This document shows positions 33,825 through 42,395 of a stretch of 52,402 nucleotides of DNA, piece by piece; positions within the stretch are counted from its first letter, which is position 1, and the number at the start of each line of letters is the position of its first letter. Under the pieces are notes generated by a model. The model searched no databases, had not been told where the DNA came from, and worked only from the letters and a program-made list of their open reading frames with translations. Location of the stretch: assembly GCA_035702985.1 (NCBI GenBank), contig DASSZD010000081.1, positions 1 through 52,402 on the forward strand, written 5' to 3'. The translations under genes and the position numbers were made by a program. Source of the stretch: JAKAXG01 sp035702985. GTDB lineage: Bacteria > Actinomycetota > Acidimicrobiia > Acidimicrobiales > Palsa-688.

Positions 33825-34490
33825 ATGGGACTACAACAATTCGAGCGTCGTCTGGAGAGGATGGTCGAGGGTGTGTTCGCCCGCGCCTTCCGGGGCGGCC
33901 TGCAGCCCGTGGAGATCGGCCGGCGCCTGACCCGGGAGATGGACCTGCGCCGGACGGTGGCCCCCCGGGGCACCCTGGCGCCCAACGACTTCCTGGTGTT
34001 GATGTCCCCCACCGACCGGGCCCGCTTCGCCTCCATCGAGGACGAGCTGATCGACGAGCTGATCGCGGTGGCCCGCGACCACGCCGAGATCGAGCGCTAC
34101 AGCTTCCTCGGCCCGGTGACCGTGACCATGGACACCGACGAGCAGCTGAGCCCGGGCATGGTCCTGGTGTCGGGCGAGATGGCCCGCCACGAGGACGAGA
34201 CGGTCCCCCAGCTGCGCCTGCCGGACGGCTCCCGGATCGAGCTGGGCGCCTCGCCGGTGAGCATCGGCCGGCTGCCGGAGTGCACGGTGGTGCTGAGCGA
34301 CCCCAACGTGAGCCGCCGCCACGCCGAGATCCGCCCGGCCCGCGACGGCCAGGGCGACTACGAGGTGGCCGATCTGGGCTCCACCAACGGCACCAAGGTC
34401 AACGGCATGCCCCTGACCGGGGCCCGCACCCTCCGTCCCGGCGACCAGGTCACCCTGGGCGCCACGACCATCGCCTTCGAGCGCAGCTAG
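33825..34490 (+). CDS. fhaA: FHA-domain protein FhaA
   Basis: The 221-residue protein has an N-terminal DUF3662 domain (LQQFERRLERMVEGVFARAF...GLQPVEIGRRLTREMD) and a C-terminal FHA domain with SIGRLPEC, DPNVSRRHAEI and DLGSTNGTKVNG. FhaA binds phosphothreonine in PknB substrates and helps control peptidoglycan export. It is shorter than mycobacterial FhaA because the long central linker is missing. An ATG two codons upstream (33819) is possible. Confidence 0.92.
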   Translation: MGLQQFERRLERMVEGVFARAFRGGLQPVEIGRRLTREMDLRRTVAPRGTLAPNDFLVLMSPTDRARFASIEDELIDELIAVARDHAEIERYSFLGPVTVTMDTDEQLSPGMVLVSGEMARHEDETVPQLRLPDGSRIELGASPVSIGRLPECTVVLSDPNVSRRHAEIRPARDGQGDYEVADLGSTNGTKVNGMPLTGARTLRPGDQVTLGATTIAFERS

Positions 34491-34506
34491 AGGTCAGCCT
34501 CGGCCC

Positions 34507-34983
34507 GTGCCGGACCCGGTCCTCACCCTGTTGAAGTACGTCTTCCTGGCCATCCTCTACCTGTTCTTCCTGCGCGTCCTGCGGGCGGTGTGGGTGGAGC
34601 TGCGGGAGCCGAAGCCGGCGCCGCTGGTCCCGGCGGCCGACCCGGTGGCCCCGGCCGCCCCCTCCCCGGTCGCGCCGGCCGGCCGGGCCGGGCCCGAGAA
34701 GCTGGTGGTGGTGTCTCCTCCGACGGAAAAAGGGACGGAGTTCGCGCTGCCCGACGAGGTCACGGTGGGCCGGGCCGGCGGCTGCGCCGTGCTCCTCCCC
34801 GAGGACACCTTCGTCTCTCAACTCCACGCCCGGGTGTTCCGCCGGGACGGGAGCCTGTACGTGGAGGACCTGGGATCGACCAACGGCACCTTCCTCAACG
34901 GCCGCAAGGTGACCGCCCCCGTCCCGATACGCAAAGGTGACAAGGTGCAGTTCGGCCGCACCACCCTGGAAGTCCGCAAGTGA
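34507..34983 (+). CDS. fhaB: FHA-domain protein FhaB (FipA)
   Basis: The 158-residue protein has an N-terminal membrane helix (LLKYVFLAILYLFFLRVLRA), a Pro/Ala linker, and an FHA domain with VGRAGGC, FVSQLHARVF and DLGSTNGTFLNG. Its place between fhaA and pstP is standard in actinobacteria. It links Thr phosphorylation to cell-division proteins. The stop overlaps the pstP start (GTGA). Confidence 0.93.
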   Translation: MPDPVLTLLKYVFLAILYLFFLRVLRAVWVELREPKPAPLVPAADPVAPAAPSPVAPAGRAGPEKLVVVSPPTEKGTEFALPDEVTVGRAGGCAVLLPEDTFVSQLHARVFRRDGSLYVEDLGSTNGTFLNGRKVTAPVPIRKGDKVQFGRTTLEVRK

Positions 34984-36281
34984 TCGCCCTCCGAGCCGGT
35001 TCGGCGACCGACGTGGGCCTGGTCCGCAGCAACAACCAGGACACCCTCCTGGTCGCCGACCCCCTCTACGCGGTGGCCGACGGCATGGGCGGGGCGGCCG
35101 CCGGCGAAGTGGCGTCCTCCCTGGCCGTGGAGGCCCTGAAGAACGGGTTCGACCGGGTCGGCACCCCCACCCCCGACTCCCTGATCACCGCCGCCCAGAC
35201 CGCCAACCGCACGGTGTGGGACGAGGCGGAGGCCCATCCCGAGATGCGGGGCATGGGCACCACCCTGGTGGCCCTGGCCCTGGTGGAGGGCCCCCAGCTG
35301 GCGGTGATCAACATCGGGGACTCCCGCCTGTACAACCTGCACGCCGGGGACCTGCGCCAGGTCACCTGCGACCACAACCTGGTGGCGGAGATGGTGGCCG
35401 AGGGGCGCATCTCCAAGGAGGAGGCCGAGGTCCACCCCCGCCGCAACATTATGACCCGGGCTCTCGGGGTGGAGCCCGAGGTCCCGGTGGACCTGTTCGT
35501 GGAGGAGCCGGTCGTCGGCGACCGCTACCTGCTCTGCAGCGACGGCCTCCCCCGGGAGCTCAGCGACGACCACATATCGGCCATCATGCGCCGCCTGGCC
35601 GACCCGGCCGAGGCGGCCCGGGAGCTGGTGGACGAGGCCAAGCGCAAGGGCGGCAACGACAACATCACGGTCGTGGTGGTCGACGTGGTCGACGTGGACG
35701 CCGCCGACCCGCCGCCGGCCGCCGCCGTCCCGGCCGGCGACGAGGCCACCACCGCCATCCCCGCCGCCGAGCAGGCCGTCCCGGCCCAGGCCGTCGAGCC
35801 GGTGGTTGAGCGGCGATCCAGGCGCCGCTTCTGGCGGCGCTCCGACCGGGACCGCCGGGCGGTCAGGAGGGCGGTCACGCCGAGGGTGGTGGGCTTTGTC
35901 CTGCTGTTCCTGGTGATCGTGGGCGCCGGCGCGGCCGGGGTGGTGTGGTACGCCCGCAGCGCCTACTTCGTGGGTCTGCGCCACTCCGCCATCGTCATCT
36001 ACCAGGGCCGGCCCGGCGGGGTGCTGTGGATGAAGCCGACGGTGGCCCAGGTGACGTCCTACTCCACCAGCGACGTGCTGGCGGTGCACATCCCGGCCCT
36101 GCAGGCCGGTCAGGAGGAGCCGTCGATCGGCGCCGCCCACAGCTACGTGCAGAACCTGGTGCGGGAGTACCAGCAGGCCCAGGCGGCCAACTCGGCCCCG
36201 ACCGCCACCACCCCGTCGACCACCGTGGCACCGTCCTCGCCGGCCCCGACCACGACGGTGGCGGCGCCGCCGACCACATGA
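34980..36281 (+). CDS. pstP: PP2C-type Ser/Thr phosphatase PstP
   Basis: The 433-residue protein has an N-terminal PP2C domain with metal-site motifs GLVRSNNQD, ADGMGGAAAGE, NIGDSRLYNL, LLCSDGLPRE and GGNDNITVVVV. A Pro/Ala linker, a single membrane helix (VVGFVLLFLVIVGAGAAGVVW) and a roughly 130-residue extracytoplasmic domain with a Thr/Pro-rich tail follow. It removes phosphates placed by PknB. Overlapping stop-start codons couple it to fhaB and rodA. Confidence 0.95.
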   Translation: MIALRAGSATDVGLVRSNNQDTLLVADPLYAVADGMGGAAAGEVASSLAVEALKNGFDRVGTPTPDSLITAAQTANRTVWDEAEAHPEMRGMGTTLVALALVEGPQLAVINIGDSRLYNLHAGDLRQVTCDHNLVAEMVAEGRISKEEAEVHPRRNIMTRALGVEPEVPVDLFVEEPVVGDRYLLCSDGLPRELSDDHISAIMRRLADPAEAARELVDEAKRKGGNDNITVVVVDVVDVDAADPPPAAAVPAGDEATTAIPAAEQAVPAQAVEPVVERRSRRRFWRRSDRDRRAVRRAVTPRVVGFVLLFLVIVGAGAAGVVWYARSAYFVGLRHSAIVIYQGRPGGVLWMKPTVAQVTSYSTSDVLAVHIPALQAGQEEPSIGAAHSYVQNLVREYQQAQAANSAPTATTPSTTVAPSSPAPTTTVAAPPTT

Positions 36282-37603
36282 GACCGGCCCCGGCCCGGCG
36301 GCGGACCGAACTCGGCCTGATCGTCCTGGTGGTCATCCTGACCGGCGGGCTGTACGTCCTGGCCGGGTTCGGCAAGGCCGGGCAGATGCCGGCGAACATC
36401 GGCCCGTTCCTGGCCGCCCTGTTCGTCCTGCTGGTGCTGGCCCACGTGGCCATGCGCCGCCTGGCCCCCTACGCCGACCCCATCCTGCTGCCGCTGGCCG
36501 GGCTGCTCAACGGCATCGGCTACGTGTTCATCGCCCGCCTCTCCCCCCACGAGGCCCGCCTGCAGGCGTTCTGGACCGCCCTCGGGGTGGGGGTGTTCAT
36601 CGGCACCCTGCTCCTGGTGCGCCGGGCCCGGGACCTGGAGCGCTACCGCTACACGGCCGCCTTCCTGGGCATCGGGCTCCTGCTGACCCCGCTGGTGCCC
36701 GGCATCGGGGAGAACATCAACGGGGCCCGCCTGTGGATCCACCTGGGCTCCTTCAACTTCCAGCCCGGCGAGATCGCCAAGCTGGCGCTGGCGGTGTTCT
36801 TCTCCTCCATCCTGGTGGAGCGGGCCGACCTGCTCAGCCGGGGCACCCGCCGGATCGGCCGGTTCCTGGTCCTCGACCCCCGCTACCTGGCCCCCATCTT
36901 CGGGGCCTGGGCCCTGTCGCTGGTCATCTTCCTGGCGGAGAACGACCTGGGCTCGTCGTTCCTGTTCTTCGCCCTGTTCATCGGCCTGCTGTGGGTGTCC
37001 ACCGGGCGGGCCTACTACCTGGGCCTGGGCGCCGGGCTGTTCGGGGCCGGGGCCTTCTTCGCCCTCCGGGTCATCCACCACGCCCAGACCCGGGTGCAGG
37101 GCTGGCTGGACCCGTGGGCCCACGCCGAGACCACCGGCTACCAGCTGATCCAGGGCTGGTTCGCCATCGCCGCCGGCGGCCTGGCCGGTGAGGGCCCGGG
37201 CCAGAGCAACGCCGGGTCCATCCCGGAGTCGTCGACCGACTTCATCTTCGCCGTGATCGCCGACGAGCTGGGCCTGATCGGTACCACCGCCCTGCTGATC
37301 TGCTACCTGCTCATCGTCGGCACCGGGCTGCGCATCGCCGTGCGCTGCGAGCGGCCGTTCGAGAAGCTGCTCGCCGCCGGCCTGTCACTGATCATCGGGG
37401 TGCAGACCTTCGTGATCGTCGGCGGGGTCACCCGGATCATCCCCCTGACCGGCATCACCCTGCCGTTCGTGTCCTACGGCGGGTCCTCGCTGATCGCCAA
37501 CTACATCCTGCTGGCCCTGCTGCTGCGCATCTCCAACGACACAGAGGACCCGGCCACGGTCATGCCGCCGCTGCCGGCAGCTGTGGCGGTCGGCCAGCCG
37601 TGA
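36278..37603 (+). CDS. rodA: SEDS glycosyltransferase RodA/FtsW
   Basis: The 441-residue SEDS protein has about ten predicted helices. Landmarks are NGARLWIHLGSFNFQPGEIAKLALAVFF (shortened: GARLWI, QPGEIAK), AENDLGSSFLFF, the conserved PESSTDFIFAVIADELG, and GITLPFVSYGGSS. It polymerises lipid II into glycan strands, working with the PBP encoded next. The ATG overlaps the pstP stop and its own stop overlaps pbpA. Confidence 0.93.
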   Translation: MRPAPARRRTELGLIVLVVILTGGLYVLAGFGKAGQMPANIGPFLAALFVLLVLAHVAMRRLAPYADPILLPLAGLLNGIGYVFIARLSPHEARLQAFWTALGVGVFIGTLLLVRRARDLERYRYTAAFLGIGLLLTPLVPGIGENINGARLWIHLGSFNFQPGEIAKLALAVFFSSILVERADLLSRGTRRIGRFLVLDPRYLAPIFGAWALSLVIFLAENDLGSSFLFFALFIGLLWVSTGRAYYLGLGAGLFGAGAFFALRVIHHAQTRVQGWLDPWAHAETTGYQLIQGWFAIAAGGLAGEGPGQSNAGSIPESSTDFIFAVIADELGLIGTTALLICYLLIVGTGLRIAVRCERPFEKLLAAGLSLIIGVQTFVIVGGVTRIIPLTGITLPFVSYGGSSLIANYILLALLLRISNDTEDPATVMPPLPAAVAVGQP

Positions 37604-39123
37604 GGATGAACCGGCAGATCCGGCTGCTGGGGCTGGGGCTCATGGTCCTGTTCGCGGCCCTGTTCCTCCAGCTCAACTGGCTGCAGATCGTCCACGCCAA
37701 CGCCCTCGACCACAACCCGCTCAACGGGCGGGCGGTGGTCAAGGAGTACACCCTCAAGCGGGGCAACATCCTCTCCGCCGACGGGGTGACCCTGGCCACG
37801 TCGGTGCCCACCAAGGACTCGTTCAAGTACCTGCGCAAGTACCCCACCGGCAGCCTGTTCGAGCAGGTCACCGGGTACTACTCCTTCACCTACGGCTCCG
37901 ACGGCGCGGAGCGGTCCTACGACAAGGTGCTCACCGGCAAGAAGAGCCCGTTCCGGCTGCCCACCAGCATCAGCGGGCTGCGCAACCTGCTCACCAACAC
38001 CGACCAGAGCCAGTCGATCACCCTGACCGTGCTGGACAAGCTGCAGACCGTGGCCCAGCAGCAGCTCAAGGGCCGGGTCGGCTCGGCGGTGGCCATCGAC
38101 CCCAGGACCGGGTCCATCCTGGCCATGTACTCCAACCCAACCTTCGACCCCAACCAGCTGGCCGGCCACAACCTCAAGCAGGTGGAGGCCAACTACAAGG
38201 CCATCTCCGCCGTGGCCGGCGGCCCGTTCAATTCGCCCGCCTACCGCCAGACCTGGTTCCCGGGGTCCTCGTTCAAGATCGTCACCTCGTCGGCCGTCTA
38301 CGACCACCAGCCGGCCCTGGCCACCAAGACCTATCCCCGGCTGCCCGCCCTCAAGCTGCCCCAGTCCAACCAGCAGTTGCACAACTTCGCCGGCGAGGTG
38401 TGCGGCGGCCAGCTGCTCGAGCTGTTCACCGTGTCGTGCAACACCGGCTACGGGCAGATCGGCCTGGACCTGGGGGCCGACGCCCTGTACTCCGAGGCCC
38501 ACTCGTTCGGCTTCGACCAGACCCCGCCCATCGACCTGCCGTTCGCGGTGAAGTCCAACTTCCCGGCCGCGTCGACCTTCAAGGGGGCGCTGCCGTTCCT
38601 GGCCTACTCGGCCATCGGCCAGGAGGACGTGACGGCCACCCCGCTGCAGATGGCCCTGGTCGGGGCCGGCATCGCCAACGGCGGCGTCATCATGGCCCCC
38701 CACATCCTGGCCCACGTGACCGACTCGCAGGGGCAGGTGGTGAGCACCTACTCCCCGACCAAGTGGATCCAGGCCACGTCGGCGGCCACCGCCTCGCAGG
38801 TGACCAAGCTCATGATCTCGGTGGTCAACTCCCCGAACGGCACCGGCGTGGCCGCCCAGATACCCGGGGTGCAGGTCGCCGGCAAGACCGGCACCGCCCA
38901 GACCGGCACCGGCAAGATCGACGCCTGGTTCGTGGCCTTCGCCCCGGCCCAGAACCCCCAGATCGCGGTGGCGGTGGTGCTGCCCGACCAGCCGTCGGGT
39001 AACGAGTACCAGGGGGGCACCCTGGCCGCCCCCATCGCCAAGGCCCTCATCTCCACCTACCTGGCCAGCCACCCGGCGGCCCCGACCACGACCACGACCA
39101 CGACCACCACACCCCTAGGCTGA
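37600..39123 (+). CDS. pbpA: Class B penicillin-binding protein PbpA
   Basis: The 507-residue protein has an N-terminal anchor (LGLGLMVLFAALFLQLNWLQI), a dimerisation region, and a transpeptidase domain. Catalytic residues are S223 and K226 in GSSFKIV, SCN in TVSCNTGYG, and KTG in AGKTGTAQTG. The Thr-rich C-terminus ends after a run of threonines. It cross-links peptidoglycan as partner of RodA. The start is GTG 37600 or ATG 37606. Confidence 0.94.
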   Translation: MRMNRQIRLLGLGLMVLFAALFLQLNWLQIVHANALDHNPLNGRAVVKEYTLKRGNILSADGVTLATSVPTKDSFKYLRKYPTGSLFEQVTGYYSFTYGSDGAERSYDKVLTGKKSPFRLPTSISGLRNLLTNTDQSQSITLTVLDKLQTVAQQQLKGRVGSAVAIDPRTGSILAMYSNPTFDPNQLAGHNLKQVEANYKAISAVAGGPFNSPAYRQTWFPGSSFKIVTSSAVYDHQPALATKTYPRLPALKLPQSNQQLHNFAGEVCGGQLLELFTVSCNTGYGQIGLDLGADALYSEAHSFGFDQTPPIDLPFAVKSNFPAASTFKGALPFLAYSAIGQEDVTATPLQMALVGAGIANGGVIMAPHILAHVTDSQGQVVSTYSPTKWIQATSAATASQVTKLMISVVNSPNGTGVAAQIPGVQVAGKTGTAQTGTGKIDAWFVAFAPAQNPQIAVAVVLPDQPSGNEYQGGTLAAPIAKALISTYLASHPAAPTTTTTTTTTPLG

Positions 39124-39130
39124 CCCACAG

Positions 39131-41086
39131 ATGCCCGAAGAGCAGCGACACGTCGTCGGCGACCGCTACGAGATCATCAACCACATTGCCCGGGGCGGCA
39201 TGGCCCAGGTGTACCTGGCCCGGGACCTGCTCCTCGACCGGCCGGTGGCCCTCAAGATGCTCTTCCCCGAGCTGTCGGTGGACCAGGCGTTCGTCGAGAG
39301 GTTCCGCCGGGAGGCCCGGGCCGCCGCCAACCTCAGCCACCCCAACATCGTGGGCGTCTACGACTGGGGGCAGGGGAACAGCACCTACTACATCGTCATG
39401 GAGTACGTGGACGGCCCCACCTTGTCGGCCCTGCTCCGCCAGGGGCCCCTGGCCCCGCAGCGGGCCGCAGCCATCGCCGCCAGCGTGGCCGCCGCCCTGG
39501 ACTTCGCCCACCGGCGGGGGGTGATCCACCGCGACGTCAAGCCGGGCAACGTGCTGATCGACGACCGGTCCCAGGTCAAGGTGGCCGACTTCGGCATCGC
39601 CCGGGCCGCCGGGGCGTCCGAGGACCTCACCCAGACCGGCTCAGTGATGGGCACCGCCACCTACTTCTCCCCCGAGCAGGCCCAGGGCTACGCGGTGGAC
39701 GCCCGCTCCGACGTGTACTCGCTCGGCGTGGTGCTCTACGAGATGGTGGCCGGCCAGGCCCCGTTCCGGGGCGACAGCCCGGTGTCGATCGCCTACAAGC
39801 ACGTGAAGGAACCGGTGATCCCGCCCAGCCGGGTGAACCCGTCGGTGCCGCCGGCGCTGGAGGCCATCATCCTCAAGGCGCTGGGCAAGGACCCGGCCGC
39901 CCGTTACGCCAGCGCCGAGGAGATGCGGGCCGACCTGGTGCGCTTCACCAACAACCAGCCGGTCACGGCGGTGGCGGCGGCCGCCGCCACCGGGGTGATG
40001 GGGGCGGTGGGCGCCGACCCGACCCGGGTGCAGCCCGGCGTGATGGCCAGCCACACCGAGATGATCCCGGCCGCCGGGCGGGGCCCGGCCGGGCCCCCGC
40101 CGGAGGACCGCTCCCGGGCCGGGCTGTACGCCCTGATCGCCCTCATCGTGGTGCTGCTGGGCCTGGGCGGGTACTTCGGGGGGAAGCAGGCCGGCCTGTT
40201 CGGCACGTCGGTCAAGGATCTCACCGTGCCCACCGACGTGGTGCACAAGCCCGTGCAGAACGCCCAGAGCGAGCTGGCCCAGATGGGCTTCACCAACGTC
40301 AGGACCTCCACCCAGGCCAGCTCCACGGTGAAGAGCGGCAATGTCATCTCCACCAACCCGCCGGGCGGCACCACCGTCAAGAGCACCGACCCGGTCACCC
40401 TGGTGGTCAGCAACGGGCCCAAGATGGTCAAGGTCCCCGACGTCACCAACCAGCCTCAGGCGCAGGCCGACCAGACCCTCAAGGCGGCCGGGTTCGTGCC
40501 CAACGACACCGCCGCCTACTCCGACACGGTGCAGAAGGGCATCGTGATCTCCACCAACCCGCCCGGCGGTCAGGCCGCCGCCGAAGGCGCCGCCGTCCAG
40601 GTGCAGGTGTCCAACGGCAAGCAGCCGGTCAAGATCCCCTCCGTGGCCGGTGAGGACCCGACCACCGCCGGCAACCAGCTGGGCACCCTGGGGCTCAAGG
40701 TCAAGCAGGCCCAGGAGGCCTCCACGTCGTTCAATTCCGGGCAGGTGACCCGCACCGACCCGCCGGCCGGCACCACCGTCCCGGTGGGCACCACCGTCAC
40801 CGTGTACATCTCCACCGGGGCGCCGCCCACCACCACCGCCGCGGTGAGCGTGCCCGATCTGAGCAACGACACCAAGCAGCAGGCTCAGTCCGCCCTGCAG
40901 TCGGTGGGGCTGAAGGGCAACTTCACCACCCAGCCGGTCACCGACCCCACCCAGAACAACGTGGTCCAGTCCCAGAACCCGGCCCCCAACACCAGCGTGC
41001 CGCCCGGCTCGACGGTCAACGTGACCATCGGTCAGTTCACCCCGCCGGTCAGCACGACCGCCCCGTCCACGACGTCGACGACCTAA
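39131..41086 (+). CDS. pknB: Ser/Thr protein kinase PknB with four PASTA domains
   Basis: The 651-residue receptor kinase has a kinase domain (residues about 11-270) with ARGGMAQVYLARD, VALKML, HRDVKPGNVL and DFGIARA. A single helix follows at about 333-350. Four PASTA repeats, each ending in SNG or STG-like strands (the last VNVTIGQF), lie outside the membrane. It senses muropeptides or lipid II and phosphorylates division and wall proteins. Only one kinase is present; the pknA seen in mycobacteria is absent. The stop overlaps the convergent trpG stop. Confidence 0.95.
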   Translation: MPEEQRHVVGDRYEIINHIARGGMAQVYLARDLLLDRPVALKMLFPELSVDQAFVERFRREARAAANLSHPNIVGVYDWGQGNSTYYIVMEYVDGPTLSALLRQGPLAPQRAAAIAASVAAALDFAHRRGVIHRDVKPGNVLIDDRSQVKVADFGIARAAGASEDLTQTGSVMGTATYFSPEQAQGYAVDARSDVYSLGVVLYEMVAGQAPFRGDSPVSIAYKHVKEPVIPPSRVNPSVPPALEAIILKALGKDPAARYASAEEMRADLVRFTNNQPVTAVAAAAATGVMGAVGADPTRVQPGVMASHTEMIPAAGRGPAGPPPEDRSRAGLYALIALIVVLLGLGGYFGGKQAGLFGTSVKDLTVPTDVVHKPVQNAQSELAQMGFTNVRTSTQASSTVKSGNVISTNPPGGTTVKSTDPVTLVVSNGPKMVKVPDVTNQPQAQADQTLKAAGFVPNDTAAYSDTVQKGIVISTNPPGGQAAAEGAAVQVQVSNGKQPVKIPSVAGEDPTTAGNQLGTLGLKVKQAQEASTSFNSGQVTRTDPPAGTTVPVGTTVTVYISTGAPPTTTAAVSVPDLSNDTKQQAQSALQSVGLKGNFTTQPVTDPTQNNVVQSQNPAPNTSVPPGSTVNVTIGQFTPPVSTTAPSTTSTT

Positions 41087-41715
41087 GCGCCCGGGAGGGC
41101 CACCGCCTGCTCCAGGGCCGCTGCCCGCTCCACCGCCCCGGCCAGCCCGCAGCGGGCCAGCCAGTTGGCCAGCATGCGGTGCCCGCCCTCGGTGAGGACC
41201 GACTCGGGGTGGAACTGCACCCCCTCCACCGGGAAGTCCCGGTGGCGCAGGCCCATGACCGTCCCGTCGTCGGCGGAGGCGGTGATCTCCAGCTGGTCGG
41301 GCACCGACCCGGCCTCGACCACCAGCGAGTGGTACCGGGCCGCCACCAGCGGGTCGGGCAGGCCCTCGAACACCCCCCGCCCGTCGTGCTCGAGCCGGGA
41401 GGCCTTGCCGTGCATCACCGCGTGGCGCACCACCCGCCCGCCGTACAGCTGGCCGATGCACTGGTGGCCCAGGCACACCCCCAACACCGGCAGCCGCGGC
41501 CCGAAGTGGTCGATCATCTCCAGGCTGGCGCCGGCGTCCTCCGGGCGGCCCGGCCCGGGCGAGATCAGGAGCCCGGCCGGCCGCAGCCGCTCGGCGCCGG
41601 CCACGTCCAGGGCGTCGTTGCGGTACACCACCGGCTCGGCGCCCAGCTGGCCGATGTACTGGACCAGGTTGTAGACGAACGAGTCGTAGTTGTCCACGAC
41701 GAGCACCCGCACCAC
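41083..41715 (-). CDS. trpG: Glutamine amidotransferase component (TrpG/PabA)
   Basis: The 210-residue class-I glutamine amidotransferase opens VLVVDNYDSFVYNLVQY. It has SPGPGRPEDAG, the nucleophile Cys in VLGVCLGHQCI, and the His-Glu pair in VQFHPES. It supplies ammonia to anthranilate or aminodeoxychorismate synthase. Its position beside pknB and crgA is conserved in actinobacteria. Dedicated trpE or pabB is not in the window. Confidence 0.93.
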   Translation of the reverse strand: MVRVLVVDNYDSFVYNLVQYIGQLGAEPVVYRNDALDVAGAERLRPAGLLISPGPGRPEDAGASLEMIDHFGPRLPVLGVCLGHQCIGQLYGGRVVRHAVMHGKASRLEHDGRGVFEGLPDPLVAARYHSLVVEAGSVPDQLEITASADDGTVMGLRHRDFPVEGVQFHPESVLTEGGHRMLANWLARCGLAGAVERAAALEQAVALPGA

Positions 41716-41746
41716 GCCGAGAGGCTACCGCCCCTATCCTGTGGGC

Positions 41747-42055
41747 ATGCCGAGGAAGACCAAGGACGCCAGGCCCGGGCGGGTCACCCCCAAGGGGGGC
41801 CCGGTCAACCGCAGGGCCGCCTCGACCCCGGCCGGCTCCACCACTTCGGGCCGCTACACCGCCCCCGTCCCCCACGAGTTCAAGGTCAGCCCCTGGTGGG
41901 TGCCGGCGCTCATGCTGGCGTTCTTCGTGGCCGGCATCCTGGTGATCCTGCTCAACTACCTCAGCCTGCTCGGCGGCCCGGCCAACAACGTCTACCTCTT
42001 CATCGGCCTGGGCCTGATCGTCGCCGGGTTCATCACCAGCACCCGCTGGCACTAG
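41747..42055 (+). CDS. crgA: Cell-division protein CrgA
   Basis: The 102-residue protein has a basic N-terminus (MPRKTKDARPGRVTPKGG) and two membrane helices (PWWVPALMLAFFVAGILVIL and VYLFIGLGLIVAGFI) ending TSTRWH. CrgA regulates FtsZ-ring maturation and binds FtsI/PbpA-type proteins. The -10-like TATCCT at 41735-41740 is seven bases before the ATG and there is no Shine-Dalgarno, so translation may be leaderless. It is divergent from trpG. Confidence 0.93.
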   Translation: MPRKTKDARPGRVTPKGGPVNRRAASTPAGSTTSGRYTAPVPHEFKVSPWWVPALMLAFFVAGILVILLNYLSLLGGPANNVYLFIGLGLIVAGFITSTRWH

Positions 42056-42133
42056 CCGCGGCCCGCCACCCGGGCTGACGGCGGCTTAATTCGGCCTGAA
42101 CCGTAGGCGTCCGCCAAGTTACAGCGATGTGGT

Positions 42134-42162
42134 ACTCCCCAGAGTTCTCCACACCCTGTGAA
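42134..42162. promoter_or_regulatory. DnaA-box-like cluster
   Basis: The stretch includes TACTCCCCAGAG, then GTTCTCCACACC, then CCTGTGAA. TTCTCCACA differs by one base from the TTATCCACA consensus; the neighbours resemble it more weakly. The arrangement looks like part of an origin-type box array, but it is only two or three boxes. Confidence 0.35.
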
Positions 42163-42166
42163 TTTC

Positions 42167-42247
42167 GGGGCTGGCAGCTGCGCCCGCCGACACGTCCCCC
42201 GGCCCCGCCGGGTAAAAAGCGGTACCGAGGCCCCAGCTGCCAGCCCC
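42167..42247. repeat. 14-bp perfect inverted repeat around a 53-base loop
   Basis: GGGGCTGGCAGCTG (42167-42180) and CAGCTGCCAGCCCC (42234-42247) are exact complements. The loop contains its own CCCGGC/GCCGGG-like pairing and GGTAAAAAGCGGTACC. It could fold as a small RNA on either strand. It does not match SRP RNA, tmRNA or RNase P RNA signatures that I know. Confidence 0.7.
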
Positions 42248-42320
42248 TCTAACAAACTCCGCCAGCGCCGCGGTCATCGGGCGGCGGCCGAGGTGGCGGG
42301 GAGGGCCGGTAGCCGAAGGG

Positions 42321-42360
42321 CCAGCACCGTTTTCCCCGCCGGAGGCGGGGGACGTGCTGG
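42321..42360 (-). terminator. Stem-loop downstream of thiolase gene
   Basis: CCAGCAC/GTGCTGG (42321-42327 and 42354-42360) encloses CCCCGCC-GGA-GGCGGGG (42334-42350). On the minus strand it follows the thiolase stop by 36 bases, and its inner stem is followed by AAAA of the + strand (a U-run on the minus strand transcript). It is a fair intrinsic-terminator candidate for thiolase. Confidence 0.6.
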
Positions 42361-42395
42361 ACCCGCCGGCCACCGGGCCGACCCGCAGCAGAGCG

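Larger units (their letters stand above)
42056..42395. other. Non-coding structured gap between crgA and thiolase
   Basis: About 340 bases without a credible gene. It holds a DnaA-box-like cluster (42136-42162), a 14-bp perfect inverted repeat with arms 42167-42180 and 42234-42247, and a two-part hairpin (42321-42360). The region has more A/T-rich patches than its flanks. A 105-codon minus-strand frame overlaps it but has no recognisable features. Confidence 0.6.

Noticed and set aside
39641..42052. An 803-codon minus-strand frame under pknB and trpG
   Set aside because: Its complement encodes an unmistakable PknB with PASTA repeats; the frame has no domain of its own.
42167..42247. SRP RNA, tmRNA or RNase P RNA
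   Set aside because: The conserved SRP GGAAG tetraloop region, the tmRNA acceptor ends and tag frame, and the RNase P conserved cores are all absent.
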